Assembly (NCBI RefSeq): GCF_009727055.1
Contig: NC_052354.1
Coordinates: 40,701,078 to 40,765,077, forward strand
Origin: Benincasa hispida
Taxonomy: Eukaryota > Streptophyta > Magnoliopsida > Cucurbitales > Cucurbitaceae
Direction: 5' to 3'
Length of the DNA: 64,000 bases
A program made the position numbers and the translations under genes. Every line of letters starts with the position of its first letter. Within the stretch, counting starts at the first letter, position 1. This document shows, piece after piece, positions 35,041 through 45,217 of the stretch. The notes under the pieces are model-generated. The model saw only the letters and a list, made by a program, of their open reading frames with translations. It was not told the origin of the DNA and searched no databases.

Positions 35041-35042
35041 AT

Positions 35043-35054
35043 TGGTATCAGAGT
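35043..35054 (+). other. Primer binding site of Copia B
   Basis: TGGTATCAGAGT begins two bases after the 5' LTR. It matches the TGGTATCAGAGC complement of the initiator tRNA-Met 3' end, the usual primer of plant Copia elements, with a changed last base. Confidence 0.85.
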
Positions 35055-35389
35055 CAGGTTGTTCTGATATTCCAAATTTCACTTATGTTTTGAACTTCTT
35101 TTATTGTCCTGGTGGGTTTACTGCATTTGCGTTTAAGTGTTAAATGTGTTTGTGGATGGCATTTATGAATATTTACGGGTTTAATTGCCTCTATTTAAAG
35201 CTTTATTTAATTGACAAAGTGTTAATTTGTAAGGGCCACTGTGTTTTTGGGCATAATTAACATCCAATCGAGTCTGTAATTGAAAATGTTTGAGTTTTGT
35301 CGAGTCATTCGTGATGAAGTTTTGAAGCATGAAGATGCAGTTCTCAGCAAAGAAGAAGACCAAGAGTTGTCGTGTCGTGTAGCCTCAAG

Positions 35390-35840
35390 AAAACGATCGT
35401 TGGGATTTGGCTAAACGATCGTGTAGATTTTTCTATATGATTGTGTAACATTTACTAAACGATGGGGTAAATCATTTACTTTATCGCATAGTGTTGGTTA
35501 CCTGATCGCGTAGATGTTGGAAATAGACGATCGAGTGGAGCATATGATGCTTATTGTTTAGTAAAAGGCACGTGCTAAACGATCGTGTAGTTAGCATGCT
35601 CATCGCATAGTTACTGACTACACAATCACACGGTATATGATACAAAGGCGCCCGATCAGTGATCGTTTAAACGATAGTGCTTCACTACATCATTGTCGTT
35701 TAGACGATTATATAGAGTTTGCGTTATACGAAGCGCACTGCATGATCGCGTACCTCATGATTCATCGCATAGTAAAAGGTACACAATCGTTTAGCTCTAG
35801 TAGCATAGGTAAACGATTGAGTAAAACGTTTGCGAGGATG
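35390..35840 (+). repeat. AAACGATCGTGTAG motif cluster in the Copia B leader
   Basis: About eleven close variants of TAAACGATCGTGTAG or its complement occur in 450 bases, including 35392, 35412, 35455, 35536, 35575, a back-to-back GATCGTTTAAACGAT near 35661, 35695 and 35820. The 100-codon frame at 35637-35939 is a by-product. Similar motifs occur in the LTRs (about 4975-5120, 34510-34560, 43245-43300 and 53345-53455). Confidence 0.7.
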
Positions 35841-36231
35841 TTTTGGTGCACAATTAGTGGAGATCCAGACTTCGATCGGACGATTCAAGACTCAGTTTGC
35901 CTGTTTGAACCGAAGACACTTTGCACTTGTAATAGTTAGCTTGAGTTTTTTTAGGATTTAAGGCAATTTTCTCGATTCATCAACATTTGTTTGATGTACA
36001 TGAGATGTATGTGGTTTATATGGCAAAGTGTTGGCATATAGATTTGAAATCCACCTTAGGTTGTGTACTTATTTATACATCATGTATTATAAGTACTATC
36101 ATATGGCATGAAGAAATTACAAAAGAGCATGCACATGCATCATGAAAATATCAGAGTTGTATTTGTGCATGCAGTGAGCATATTCCTGCATCATCTTTAT
36201 ATCATAAGCATTATAGTATAAGGGTGAATGG

Positions 36232-36525
36232 TGTTAGAGTATATCAGCATGCAGTGGAAGCAACAAGGATCAATAAGCACTCTAATTCATTAATTTTGAC
36301 AGTAACTAAAGCATGCTCATCAATCACAAGAGGGTTTGAAACCGTACCTTTGTAGAACTCCTTGAAATCTTGATTCTCAGTTGTAATCTTCTTCGGAACT
36401 TGCTGTGAACCACCTCAAGATCATCCCCACTATTCTCTTAGAGCTTTAGAATAAATTACTCAATAATATTTTATTGATAAATAGAATGTTTAACACGAAC
36501 TGTAAGTTCTAGGACATTCCCAATA
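36232..36525 (-). mobile_element. Short (294 bp) solo LTR or TRIM in the Copia B leader
   Basis: The segment starts TGTTAGAGTATATCAGCATG and ends TTCTAGGACATTCCCAATA. It is flanked by AATGG on both sides (36227-36231 and 36526-36530). Read on the minus strand its first 60 bases match the start of the LTR at 50361 (GGGAATGTCCTAGAACT, CGTGTTAAACATTCTATTTA). It therefore has an LTR head and tail but is far shorter than its relative. The terminal TG appears mutated to TA. Confidence 0.75.
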
Positions 36526-36530
36526 AATGG

Positions 36531-37818
36531 AAGCATGTTTTGCTTGGTTTGTTGCTTGTTCGTATAAGTGTTATATAAAAGGTAACAATGAATGAATAAT
36601 GCATGGAGCATGGCACTTAGGTTGTTTATAAGCGTTATGAATACCTTGTATGTGTTAGCTTTGCGTTGTGTTTGGTTTTGGTTGTTTCTGATTATACATC
36701 TTATAAAGGAAATTAGAACTAAAATCGATAAGAAAAAATTGCATGTAGACTTAGGGTGAAATGTTTTAAAAAGGTTTTTAAAATTGGATTGAGATACACC
36801 TAAGTTCAAAGGTTCTAATGGGATTAGTGACCTAGTTTAATATTTTTAATTGCTTAAATAGGATTAAATTGATTGCCATAAAAGATTAAAATTGTATTAA
36901 ATCTATCTATAAGGGACCTTTTGTCTAAGGCAGGTTCTGTCTAGGCTGGGGTACTTAAGCTGACGACAACGGAACACCCCTACCTGGGAACCTACCTAGA
37001 AAGGTGAATTAGATAGATTTTCTACAAGCACGTGATAGTTGGTCAAAAATCTCCGTCAAAGAGTTTAATGGATGATGACCAAAAGTTGTTAAACTATCCA
37101 AGGTAAAAGTTACTCTTAGGCAAACCTAAAAAGTCACTTAGTTAAAATTCTTAGCCGTGTTTTTTCTAAGTACACTAAACCCTGGGTTATAAAATACTCA
37201 GAAGGAGGAAGAGATGTATCTAATACGTCAATGATTTCACTGACGTTTCTCCCTGAATGTTCACACCGTGAGATTCATGCTTGGCCTCGTGGTGCTCTAG
37301 GAGCATCCCCCTTCGAATGGTGTTTGCATAAGTCAATATCAAGGTGGTCGGAGAGAATGTTTATAGTAAGTAGGGTGAAGGGTGTGTGTCAACACGTCCT
37401 ATAGTCTCTGTCATTGGTTCGTACCGTGAGATCATTTTGTACTCCCTTCGGATGGGTTTTATGTAGTTGGTCAAGATCAAGGTGAACTCCAGAAATAGAT
37501 AGGGTCGCTTTAGTTTTTGTCCCATTGGATTTTTTCCCTTCGGATTGGCTGCTTGGGCAGAATCTAGGGCCTAAAATGGCAGGTCACACTTACGCGAAAT
37601 TGTTAAGTAAGTTAATGATTTCTTGACCAAATCAATGATGGCTAGTCGTTATAGGAGCAAAAGTTTGTTCTGGGATTAATGACTGGTTTGAAGAATTTCT
37701 CAATTCAGAGGAGGGATAATTGACCTCTCTTCGACGGCTTTTTTCCTAAACCTTTTAAGCATCATTACGAAACTATATGTCACACAGGGTTCATGTTAGT
37801 TTTGCTAAACCGTATTGA
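36531..37818 (+). other. Untranslated leader of Copia B
   Basis: There is no frame with domain similarity in this stretch between the short LTR and gag. A diverged internal duplication is visible: ACACCGTGAGATTCAT and CCCCTTCGAATGG (about 37262-37320), against GTACCGTGAGATCATTTTGT and CTCCCTTCGGATGG (about 37421-37456). Each is followed by GGTCAAGATCAAGGTG-like sequence. Confidence 0.5.
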
Positions 37819-38262
37819 ATGTTGTATGTTTTTTCAACGGGTATTTGCTTAAAACCTAACGTAGGTCAATGTATTTTTATTTTCAGCAACGTGTTAGTAT
37901 TTTTGTTTAGTGCCTCTAATTTGACCGGTTACATACAATGGAAAGAGTCTTGTAAAACGTATTTCGTGGTAAACGACCTTGAATTTGTCATGGTTGAGGA
38001 ATGTTCTCAAATCCTGACCCTTGATGCACCACGAAGTGTTCGTAATGCATATGAGGTGTGGATGAAGGCTAATTCATTGGCCCGGATTCACATGTTGGCT
38101 AGCATACCTAATGTTTTGGTCAAAAGGGTTGAGAACATGGTCATTGCACGCGAGATCATGGACTCGTTGCAAGTTTTGTTGAACGTAAGTTCTTACTTTT
38201 CAAGCACAGAGGGGTGGATGAAAAAACCAGTAGTGTCAGTTCCCAAGTTAAACACCTGGTAG
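37819..38262 (+). pseudogene. Copia B gag
   Basis: From about residue 40 the frame reads like a plant Copia gag core: NLTGYIQWKESCKTYFVVND, LEFVMVEECSQI, RNAYEVWMKANSLARIHMLA and REIMDSLQVLL. Gag forms the virus-like particle that packages the element RNA. The frame then shifts near 38190 into the frame of 38214-38630. No complete zinc knuckle is left. Confidence 0.8.
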
Positions 38263-38640
38263 AGAAAGCACATGTTGCTAACTCTATTAAAGTTCACAGA
38301 AGAGAAATGTTTTCAGACATGGAACTTGGAGCTTATTCAGGTTCAGATACTGATCCCACTACTCTCCAAAAGAGGAGGATGTCTAAAGGCAGTAAAACTG
38401 ATTTATTGGTCTTAGAGACATGTTTGGTAGAGATCGATGATTCTGTCTGGATCCTTGATTCGGATGCTACTAATCACGTCAGTTTCTCTTACCAAGGATT
38501 TCGTTCCTGGCAAACGTTGCCACAGGGAGAGATGACTCTTCGAGTTGGTACTGGTGAGGTTATTTCAGTTGTTGTTGTAGGTTGGTTGAAGTTATTTTTT
38601 GGACAAGAAACATTATCTGTTACAGGATAATGTTTTCGTA
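38214..38640 (+). pseudogene. Copia B gag tail and protease region
   Basis: This contains the retropepsin context SVWILDSDATNHVSFSYQG at about residues 79-97. The Copia protease active site is normally D-S-G-A; here the glycine is aspartate (DSDA), which should abolish activity. The frame stops at 38630, before the integrase. Confidence 0.8.
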
Positions 38641-38718
38641 GTTTCTTGCTGAGAGGAACTTAATCTTGGTTTCTTGTCTAATTGAACAAGGTTATACAGT
38701 ATCTTTTATGAGAATAAA

Positions 38719-38907
38719 GTGTTTATTTTCAAGAATGGAATGGAGATTGGTTTTGGTTCAATGGAAAATAACTTGTATGTAGTAAGGCCGTTAGTCATAA
38801 AAGCCTTGTTAAATACTGAAATGTTCAGTACAGCGACAACAGCTATAAGACCAAAGATTTCTCCTAAGAAAAACGCCCATCTTTGGAATCTAAGGTTAGG
38901 TCACATC
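38719..38907 (+). pseudogene. Copia B pre-integrase fragment, first half
   Basis: The frame ends NAHLWNLRLGHI, the start of the gag-pre-integrase domain. It is cut exactly after the H-I codons by the hAT MITE. After the MITE the frame resumes with HINLNKIGQLV from the duplicated octamer. Confidence 0.85.
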
Positions 38908-39483
38908 TAGAGGTGTTCAAAAAACCCGATGACTTGAAAAAATCGATCAACCCAACCCAACCCGTGCGGTTTGGGTTGGGTTGGGTTCAAAAAAATGAAA
39001 TTTTTATGGGTTGGATTGATTTATGGGTTCATCTAATATAACCCGTACCAACCCGAAATTATTATTAAATTTAAAATATATTTTTTTATTACATATAACA
39101 CAATTATTTATACATATATTGATTTCAATTTTATTTAATTCCAATATTTTTTTAATAATTTATTCTTCAACAACTCTTAAAAGTAGTTTCTTTGTACTTT
39201 AGAAAGAAAATTTTCACTATATAAATCGAAATTGAGTTGTTAATTTTAATCCATATAAGATTTTTATATATTTATGTTGTGCTTCATTTTAGAACAAATT
39301 TTTTTAAAAAATGACCTGATTAACCTAAACCAACCTAATCCAAATATTTCATGGTTGGGTTGGGTTGGGATGGGTTCATTTTTTAATAAAGGTTATTTGG
39401 GTTGAAGAAATTACAACCCAAACAATTGGGTTGGGTATAAAAAATCTTTCAACCCAACCCAACCCAACCCATGAACACCCCTA
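38908..39483. mobile_element. hAT MITE, 576 bp, inside Copia B pol
   Basis: The ends TAGAGGTGTTCAAAAAACCC and (right end, reverse complement) TAGGGGTGTTCATGGGTTGG are inverted. They are flanked by the exact octamer GTCACATC (38900-38907 and 39484-39491). Subterminal runs of CCAACCCAACCC and GGTTGGGTTGGG pair with each other. The interior is AT-rich without transposase. Removing it plus one octamer restores the pre-integrase reading frame. Confidence 0.92.
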
Positions 39484-40330
39484 GTCACATCAATCTCAAT
39501 AAGATTGGGCAGTTGGTGAAAAATAGACTTCTAAAGAGTTTAGAAGAAAACTCATTGTCGGTGTGTGAATCATGCCTCGAAGGCAAGATGACCACAGGAC
39601 CTTTTACTGGAGAAGGTTACAGAGCCAAAGAAGCCTTGAAGCTTGTACTTTCTGACCTCTGTGGTCCGATGAGTGTTAGGGCTCTAGGTGGGTATGAATA
39701 TTTCATCTCTTTCATAGATGATTATTCAAGGTACAGGGCTCTACCTAATGTAACGAAAGTTTGAAGCCTTTTATAAGTTTAAGGAGTATAAAGCTGAAGT
39801 TGAAAACTTGTTAGTTAAGAAGATAAAAATACTACAATATGATCGTGGTGGAGAGTATATGGACCTCCAATTCCAAAACTATATGATAGATCATGGGATT
39901 GCGTCCCAACTCTCGGCCACAGGTACACATTAGCAAAATGGTATATCAGAAAGGAGAAATAGAACCTCGTTGGACATGGTACGGTCTATGATGAGTTATT
40001 CTCATCTTCTAGACTCGTTTTGGGGTTTTGCAGTAGAAATTGCATGCTAAATTTTGAACAACATTCCCTAAAAAAGTGTTTATGAAACACTTTTTGAGTT
40101 GTGGAGAGGTCGTAAAGGTATTTTACGCCACTTAAAGATTTGGAGGTGTCCGGCACACGTGCTAGTAACTAACTCGAAGAAGTTGGAACTGCATTCGAAA
40201 GTTTGCCTCTTTGTAGGCTACCCGAGGGAAACGAGGGGTGGATACTTCTATGATCCGAGTGATAACAAAGTGTTTTATTTCTACAAATGCTATTTTTTTT
40301 GGAAGAAAACCACATCTGGGCTCATAAACC
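39484..40330 (+). pseudogene. Copia B integrase
   Basis: After the MITE the frame shows C-X2-C of the zinc-binding part (SVCESCLEGKMT), then the catalytic core start LVLSDLCGPMSVRALGGYEY and FISFIDDYSRY. A frame break near 39765 follows, then RGGEYMD-like and, in 40099-40300, WRCPAHVLVTN and KVCLFVGYPRETRGGYFYDP of the integrase C-terminal region. The integrase would insert element DNA. Several stops and shifts make it inactive. Confidence 0.82.
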
Positions 40331-41546
40331 ACGAAGTAAGCTTGTTTTGCGTGAGATTTCTTGTGAGGTTGAGGCTACTGAGGGTTCAACAAGAGTTGTT
40401 AAGGTCGGTTCATCTAGTCAACCAGCTCAAGAGTTGAGACTGCCTCGACGTAGTGGGAGGGTTTTGAACCCACTAGATCACTACATGAGTTTTACTGAAG
40501 CCCAGAATGTCATTTCTAATGATGGGGTCGAGGATCCATTGTCTTTTAAGAAAGCAATAGAGGATGTTGACAAGGATGAATGGATTAACGCCATGAACCA
40601 GGAGATGGAATCTATGTACTTCAATAATGTTTGGGAGCTTGTGGATCCGCCTGATGGGGTCAGACCTATAGGGTGTAAGTGGATCTATAAGTGAAAGAAA
40701 GGTGTAGATGGAAAGGTGCAAACCTTTAAGGCTAGTCTTGTGGCAAAGGATTATACCCAGGTCGAGCGATTGGACTATGAGGATACTTTCTCATCTGTTT
40801 TCATGCTCAATTCTATCAGGATACTCCAGTCAATAGCCACATTTTATGATTATAAGATATGGCAAATGGACGTCAAGACTGCCTTTCTTAGTGTAATCTT
40901 GAAGAGGCCATCTATATGACTCAACCAGAGTAGTTTGTAGTTCCAGTTCAAGGGCAAAATTTTTGCAAGCTTAATAGGTCCATTTATGGGCTGAAATAAG
41001 CGTCTTGATCATGGAACATTAGATTTGATTGTGCAGTCAAGTCGTTTGGCTTTAATTAGAACGTGTATGAGCCTTGTGTTTACAAGAAGATCATCAACAA
41101 CTCAGTAGCTTTCCTGGTACTATATGTAGATGATATCCTACTCATTGTGAATGAGTTGGGGGTTTTTTACTGACATTAAATCGTGGCTAGCTGCCCAGTT
41201 CCAAATGAAAGATTTGGGTGAGGCACAGTATATTCTAAAGATCCAGATTATTCAGGATCGTAAGAGCAAGAGGTTAGCTTTGTCTCAGGCATCATACATC
41301 GATGAAATATTGATCAGTTACAGGATGCAGGATTTCAAGAGGGGTTTATTACCCTTCAGGCATGGAATCGTTTTGTCTAAGGATCAATATCCTAAGACAC
41401 CTCAAGAAGATGAGGAGATGAGACGAATTCCCTATGCTTCAGATGTTGGAAGCTTAATGCATGCAATGTTGTGTACCAGACAAAACATTTGCTATGCAGT
41501 AGGGGTTGTCAGTCGTTATCAGTCCAATCATAGATTTGGTCACTAG
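40287..41546 (+). pseudogene. Copia B reverse transcriptase
   Basis: The pieces are RSGRVLNPLDHYMSF and NAMNQEMESMYFNNVWELVD (40470-40640), IGCKWIYK followed by a stop (40668-40694), LVAKDYTQVERLDYEDTFSS and WQMDVKTAFLS (40738-40900), the YVDD box at 41123-41134, and FQMKDLGEAQYILKIQI (41190-41250). At least four frame breaks or stops occur. The closest relative in the window is the Copia D fragment at 49104-50230. Confidence 0.85.
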
Positions 41547-42110
41547 ATGGCGGTCAAGACGATCCTCAAGTATCTTCGGAGAATGAGGCACTACATGCTC
41601 GTGTATGGAGATAAGGATCTAATTCTTACAAGATACACAGATTTTGACTTTCAGACCGATAAAGATTATCGTAAATCGACATTAAGGTCAGTGTTCACTG
41701 TGAATGAAGGGGTTGTAGTGTGGCGAAGCATCATGCAAGGATGCATTACAGACTCCACTATGGAAGCTGAATACGTAGCCGATTGTAAAGCTGCTAAGGA
41801 GACTGTTTGGCTTAGAAAATTCCTTACAGATTTGTAAGTTGTTCTAAATATGGATTTGCCAATCACTTTTTATTGTGATAACAACGGGGCTGTGGCAAAT
41901 TCGAAGAAGCCTCAGAGTCATCGCTGAGGCAAGCATATAGAGTAGATTTGATCAAGAAGATTGTGCATCGCGGTGATGTGATAGTCACGAAGATCGCATC
42001 GGAGCACAATCTTGCTGATCCTTTTATAAAGACTCTCACGACTAAAGTGTTCAAAGGTCAACAAGAGAGTCTAGATCTGCGAGACATGCGACATCTTGTC
42101 TAGGGCAGGT
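41547..42110 (+). pseudogene. Copia B RNase H
   Basis: This shows the RNase H order RYTDFDFQTDKDYRKST, VVWRSIMQGCITDSTMEAEY and AKETVWLRKFLTDL, then a stop at 41835 and a degraded tail to LADPFIKTLTTKVF at about 42010-42050. The normal D-S-D of the first motif reads D-F-D here. Confidence 0.82.
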
Positions 42111-42200
42111 GGGAGATGATATTGGGGTATGCCCTAGTTTATTGTATATTGTACATGTATTTATCTTGTATTATACATTAGTCTCCTGAGGCATTAGGAC

Positions 42201-42211
42201 AAGTGGGAGAT
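42201..42211 (+). other. Polypurine tract of Copia B
   Basis: AAGTGGGAGAT directly precedes the 3' LTR, the expected position for the plus-strand primer. The same sequence precedes the LTR at 50361. Confidence 0.8.
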
Positions 42212-43784
42212 TGTTGGGATTGGTGTCTTAAATCTCCCAAAGTCTCGCAGTTTGTAATTTATACACATTGTTATGAATAAAATAGGAGTTATTTTATCTG
42301 GCATTAACTCATATCCAATAAACAAAGCTCCATGGTTATTGTATGTAAACTTAAGCATGTATATGAGATATACAAGTGGATCATGCCTTAAGTGATAACC
42401 TAAATAGGTCTTTAGTATAAGGATTAATTCGGGATACTTGATCCTGGTGACACTATGGATACGACCCGATTTGTTGAGGTTTGCAAGTGTTGTGAACTAC
42501 TACAGATGGTAGATCCTAACCATTTATATGGAGACATGCGAGCACGAGTGTCATATACAAAGCATTTGTATAAGACCGGACCACGAGATGATTCGTCTCT
42601 GTATATAACGCTGTTGATATTGAACACTTACATCTCACCTAAATGACCATAGGTGACATGACCTCAATCTTTAGTATTTTGGGAATTCCTGTCTTTGAGG
42701 GCGGTCCTTTGATTAGTATGGGTGAGAGTGGCCAAATTGCCAACTCAATATGCCTACCTTTTTGGGGACTTGTCTGATTTGGGAGTTGGGAACTCAGTTA
42801 CACAAGATGGAATTTACTTCTTTTTCAAAGCAGGAGTAAGTAGATAGATTGCTCCTTTAAGAACTGATTTTGGGACTTGAACATAGTGCCCACAGCTTCT
42901 CTTTGGAAGAGAGGACTCAATCATAGTAGAACTATGACTTATGTTTATTAGAGGGATCATGGGTACTTAAGGGGCCAAATGTAACTACAAGGGCATAACG
43001 ATTATTAGCGTAACTGTACTTACAAGCGATCTATGAAGGGTTATCGCACTGTTGATTGGTTGATATGAACACATAATATGTCTATGGTAAGAAGAGTTGA
43101 ATTGTCGGTCTTTAGTGAAGCGCCTAGCAGTTAAAGAGTTTAGTCGGTTATTCACATACCGTTGGAGCTTCGAGCTATAGGGCCATATAGTAGTTCACCT
43201 AATTTAGTCAGTTGGCCGATAGCTACGATCACGGAGCTTTTGCTCAACGATCACAAAGCTTCTTCTAAACGATTGGACATCGTCTATACGATAGACTTGT
43301 CAACTCCCACTTGCTCAATCGTTTACATGATTGTTCTTCCTCCAGTTTCGTCCTCTAACCAAGTCCACAGAGCTCACACGTCTGGATTCTCACACCGAGA
43401 ATACCAAGGTAGCCATTGTGGTGGTGTCATAATCAACTCGACATTGTTCGATGTTTTTGGAGGTCGTTTTCTGTGTTCGTGATCTTGGAGTTCGTTGTGT
43501 TCGTGATTGTTGTGATCGTGCTACGTTGCAGTCGTAGTGTTTGAGCATTCGGGTTTGCAGTCTTGCTGATTGTTCGAGCATTTGTGATCGGGGGTCTTTG
43601 AAGATGAGCCTTCAAAGGTATCTGAATTCTTCCTTTGATCTTCTGTAAAGCATGCTGTAATTTCGTATGTTGTATGACCAATTAGATTCCGTTTATGTAC
43701 TGTAATTGTTGTTGTTCAAATAAGAATGGAATTTGGAACGATCATTCCATTGCTTATGGAAATCCTCATGTCCGATTTCTTTTA
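42212..43784 (+). repeat. 3' LTR of Copia B
   Basis: It runs from TGTTGGGATTGGTGTC to CCGATTTCTTTTA, 1573 bp. The normal terminal CA has become TA. Frames such as 42424-42627 and 43162-43482 lie within it and are not genes. Confidence 0.85.
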
Positions 43785-45013
43785 ATGAGTTTACGTAGGA
43801 TCAGACCAAGAAATAAACTGACTATTTCACTTAAATGACCTAGGTAACTCGATCTTAATCCTGAGCTAACCATGAATTCCTATTTATTCGAGATTATCCT
43901 TAGATTTACATAGGTGAGGGTTGGTCCAACAGCGCCGACTCAGTTGTAAGTTGAACACTTCAAATTGAAAACCCTAAATTCAATTTGAACATTTCAAATT
44001 GAAATAATTTCAAATTCACTCAATTTATTAATCCAAGGTATTCATATTTTACAAGCTAGTAAAGGGATCTTATGGACCTACAGATCATGAGCTCCAACAA
44101 TTTGAGATTAATTAACTAAAACTCTTTAGACCGAATTAATCAATATTCATTAACAATCGAGTCACACCACTATAGCTTGATTCTTGCACTATAGATATAT
44201 TTGTGTCCACTTGATTTAACCATAATCAACAAGTCGACCTTTCACAGGTTGTTCGTAATAACGGTTGGGTCAAATGTTGTCTTACACCTGAAATTACGTC
44301 TTGCTCCTTAAGTTCCACTGATCTTCTCATGAATGATTGGTTTGTGATCCAATCACTAAACCGGATCCTCTCAGGCCAATGAGGGTGGGGCCCAATTTAT
44401 TATTTAATTAATTAAAATTAAATTATTTTTCAAAATTCAAATTCAATTTTTAGAAATTGAATATTTGATTTTATTTAATTTTGAATTAAATAAAATGGAA
44501 AATTCGAAAATAATTTGATTTAATGGAGTTTTTCATAAATTCTTTTGGAAAAGGTGGTGTCATCCTCTCAATTCACACACCAGCCCATTTGTGACTTGAA
44601 CTGGAGGTGGCTTCAGCTGAATCTTTGAAGTGTCTTCATGGATAAGGATAATAAAAACTCCAATTTTCTTTATTGAGGGAGGACTGAACAGAGGCTATAA
44701 ATTAGTTTATGTTGAAAATTGTTCTTCATCTCAAACTCACACCATTCCTTTCACAAATTTTCTTCAATCTTGAGTACCACCACCCAAATTCAAGGCTGAG
44801 AATAGTAGAGAAGATCTCTTGGTAGTTCACTGAAGATTTGAAACTGGGATTTTGTTAAGAGCAACTTGGATTTGGAGGATTTTTCAAAAGTATGATTTAT
44901 TGAAACCCTTTTCTGTGAAAATACGTTTTGCATGCTTTTAGAACTAAAATTCAATGTAATTAGAATGCCTATTGATTCTGATTGTTTTTATTGTGTGATT
45001 GTACATTCCATCA
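43785..45013 (+). mobile_element. LTR (52.3-kb family), right part
   Basis: The LTR interrupted by Copia B resumes with ATGAGTTTACGTAGGATCAG and continues through GACCTAGGTAACTCGATCTT, CGTTCAAATTG-type AT-rich DNA and TCTTGAGTACCACCACCCAA to ACATTCCATCA. The order follows the solo LTR at 52302-55872. Its outer flanks do not show a clear 5-bp duplication (ATCAC before 33575, CTCTT after 45013), so it may not be a simple solo LTR. Confidence 0.7.
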
Positions 45014-45217
45014 CTCTTTCCCTCCAGCTTTCTCCCAATCTCACATAAGAAAAGTTCTTATTCCTCCTCTCATCCTCTTCTCCCTCTTTTTAATTCAAGC
45101 AAAGCCGACAACTTTTGCTTGAATTCTCATTCCCAAGAGAATACAGAAGGTTCTTAAGTGGTGGTGTTCATTTGGGTTTTTCTTTTTCGAAGATCGAAGT
45201 GTTTGTTGGAACCCTAG
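45014..45217 (+). mobile_element. LTR U5-like fragment, left part
   Basis: This short block with AGATCGAAGTGTTTG appears to be continued at 47087-47305 (TTCGTGGATCGAGGAAATTA). That suggests one LTR tail interrupted by the reverse LTR at 45218-47086. Confidence 0.4.

Larger units (their letters stand above)
33912..43784 (+). mobile_element. Copia element B, about 9.9 kb, complete but inactive
   Basis: The element runs from TGTTGGGATTGG (33912) to the end of its 3' LTR (43784). The flanks are ATGGG (33907-33911) and ATGAG (43785-43789), a 5-bp duplication with one change. Excising it rejoins two halves of one LTR. In order it contains a 5' LTR, a Met-tRNA primer site, a long leader, gag, protease, integrase, RT, RNase H, a polypurine tract and a 3' LTR. 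All frames carry stops or shifts. Two younger insertions lie inside: a 294-bp short LTR (36232-36525) and a hAT MITE (38908-39483). Confidence 0.9.
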
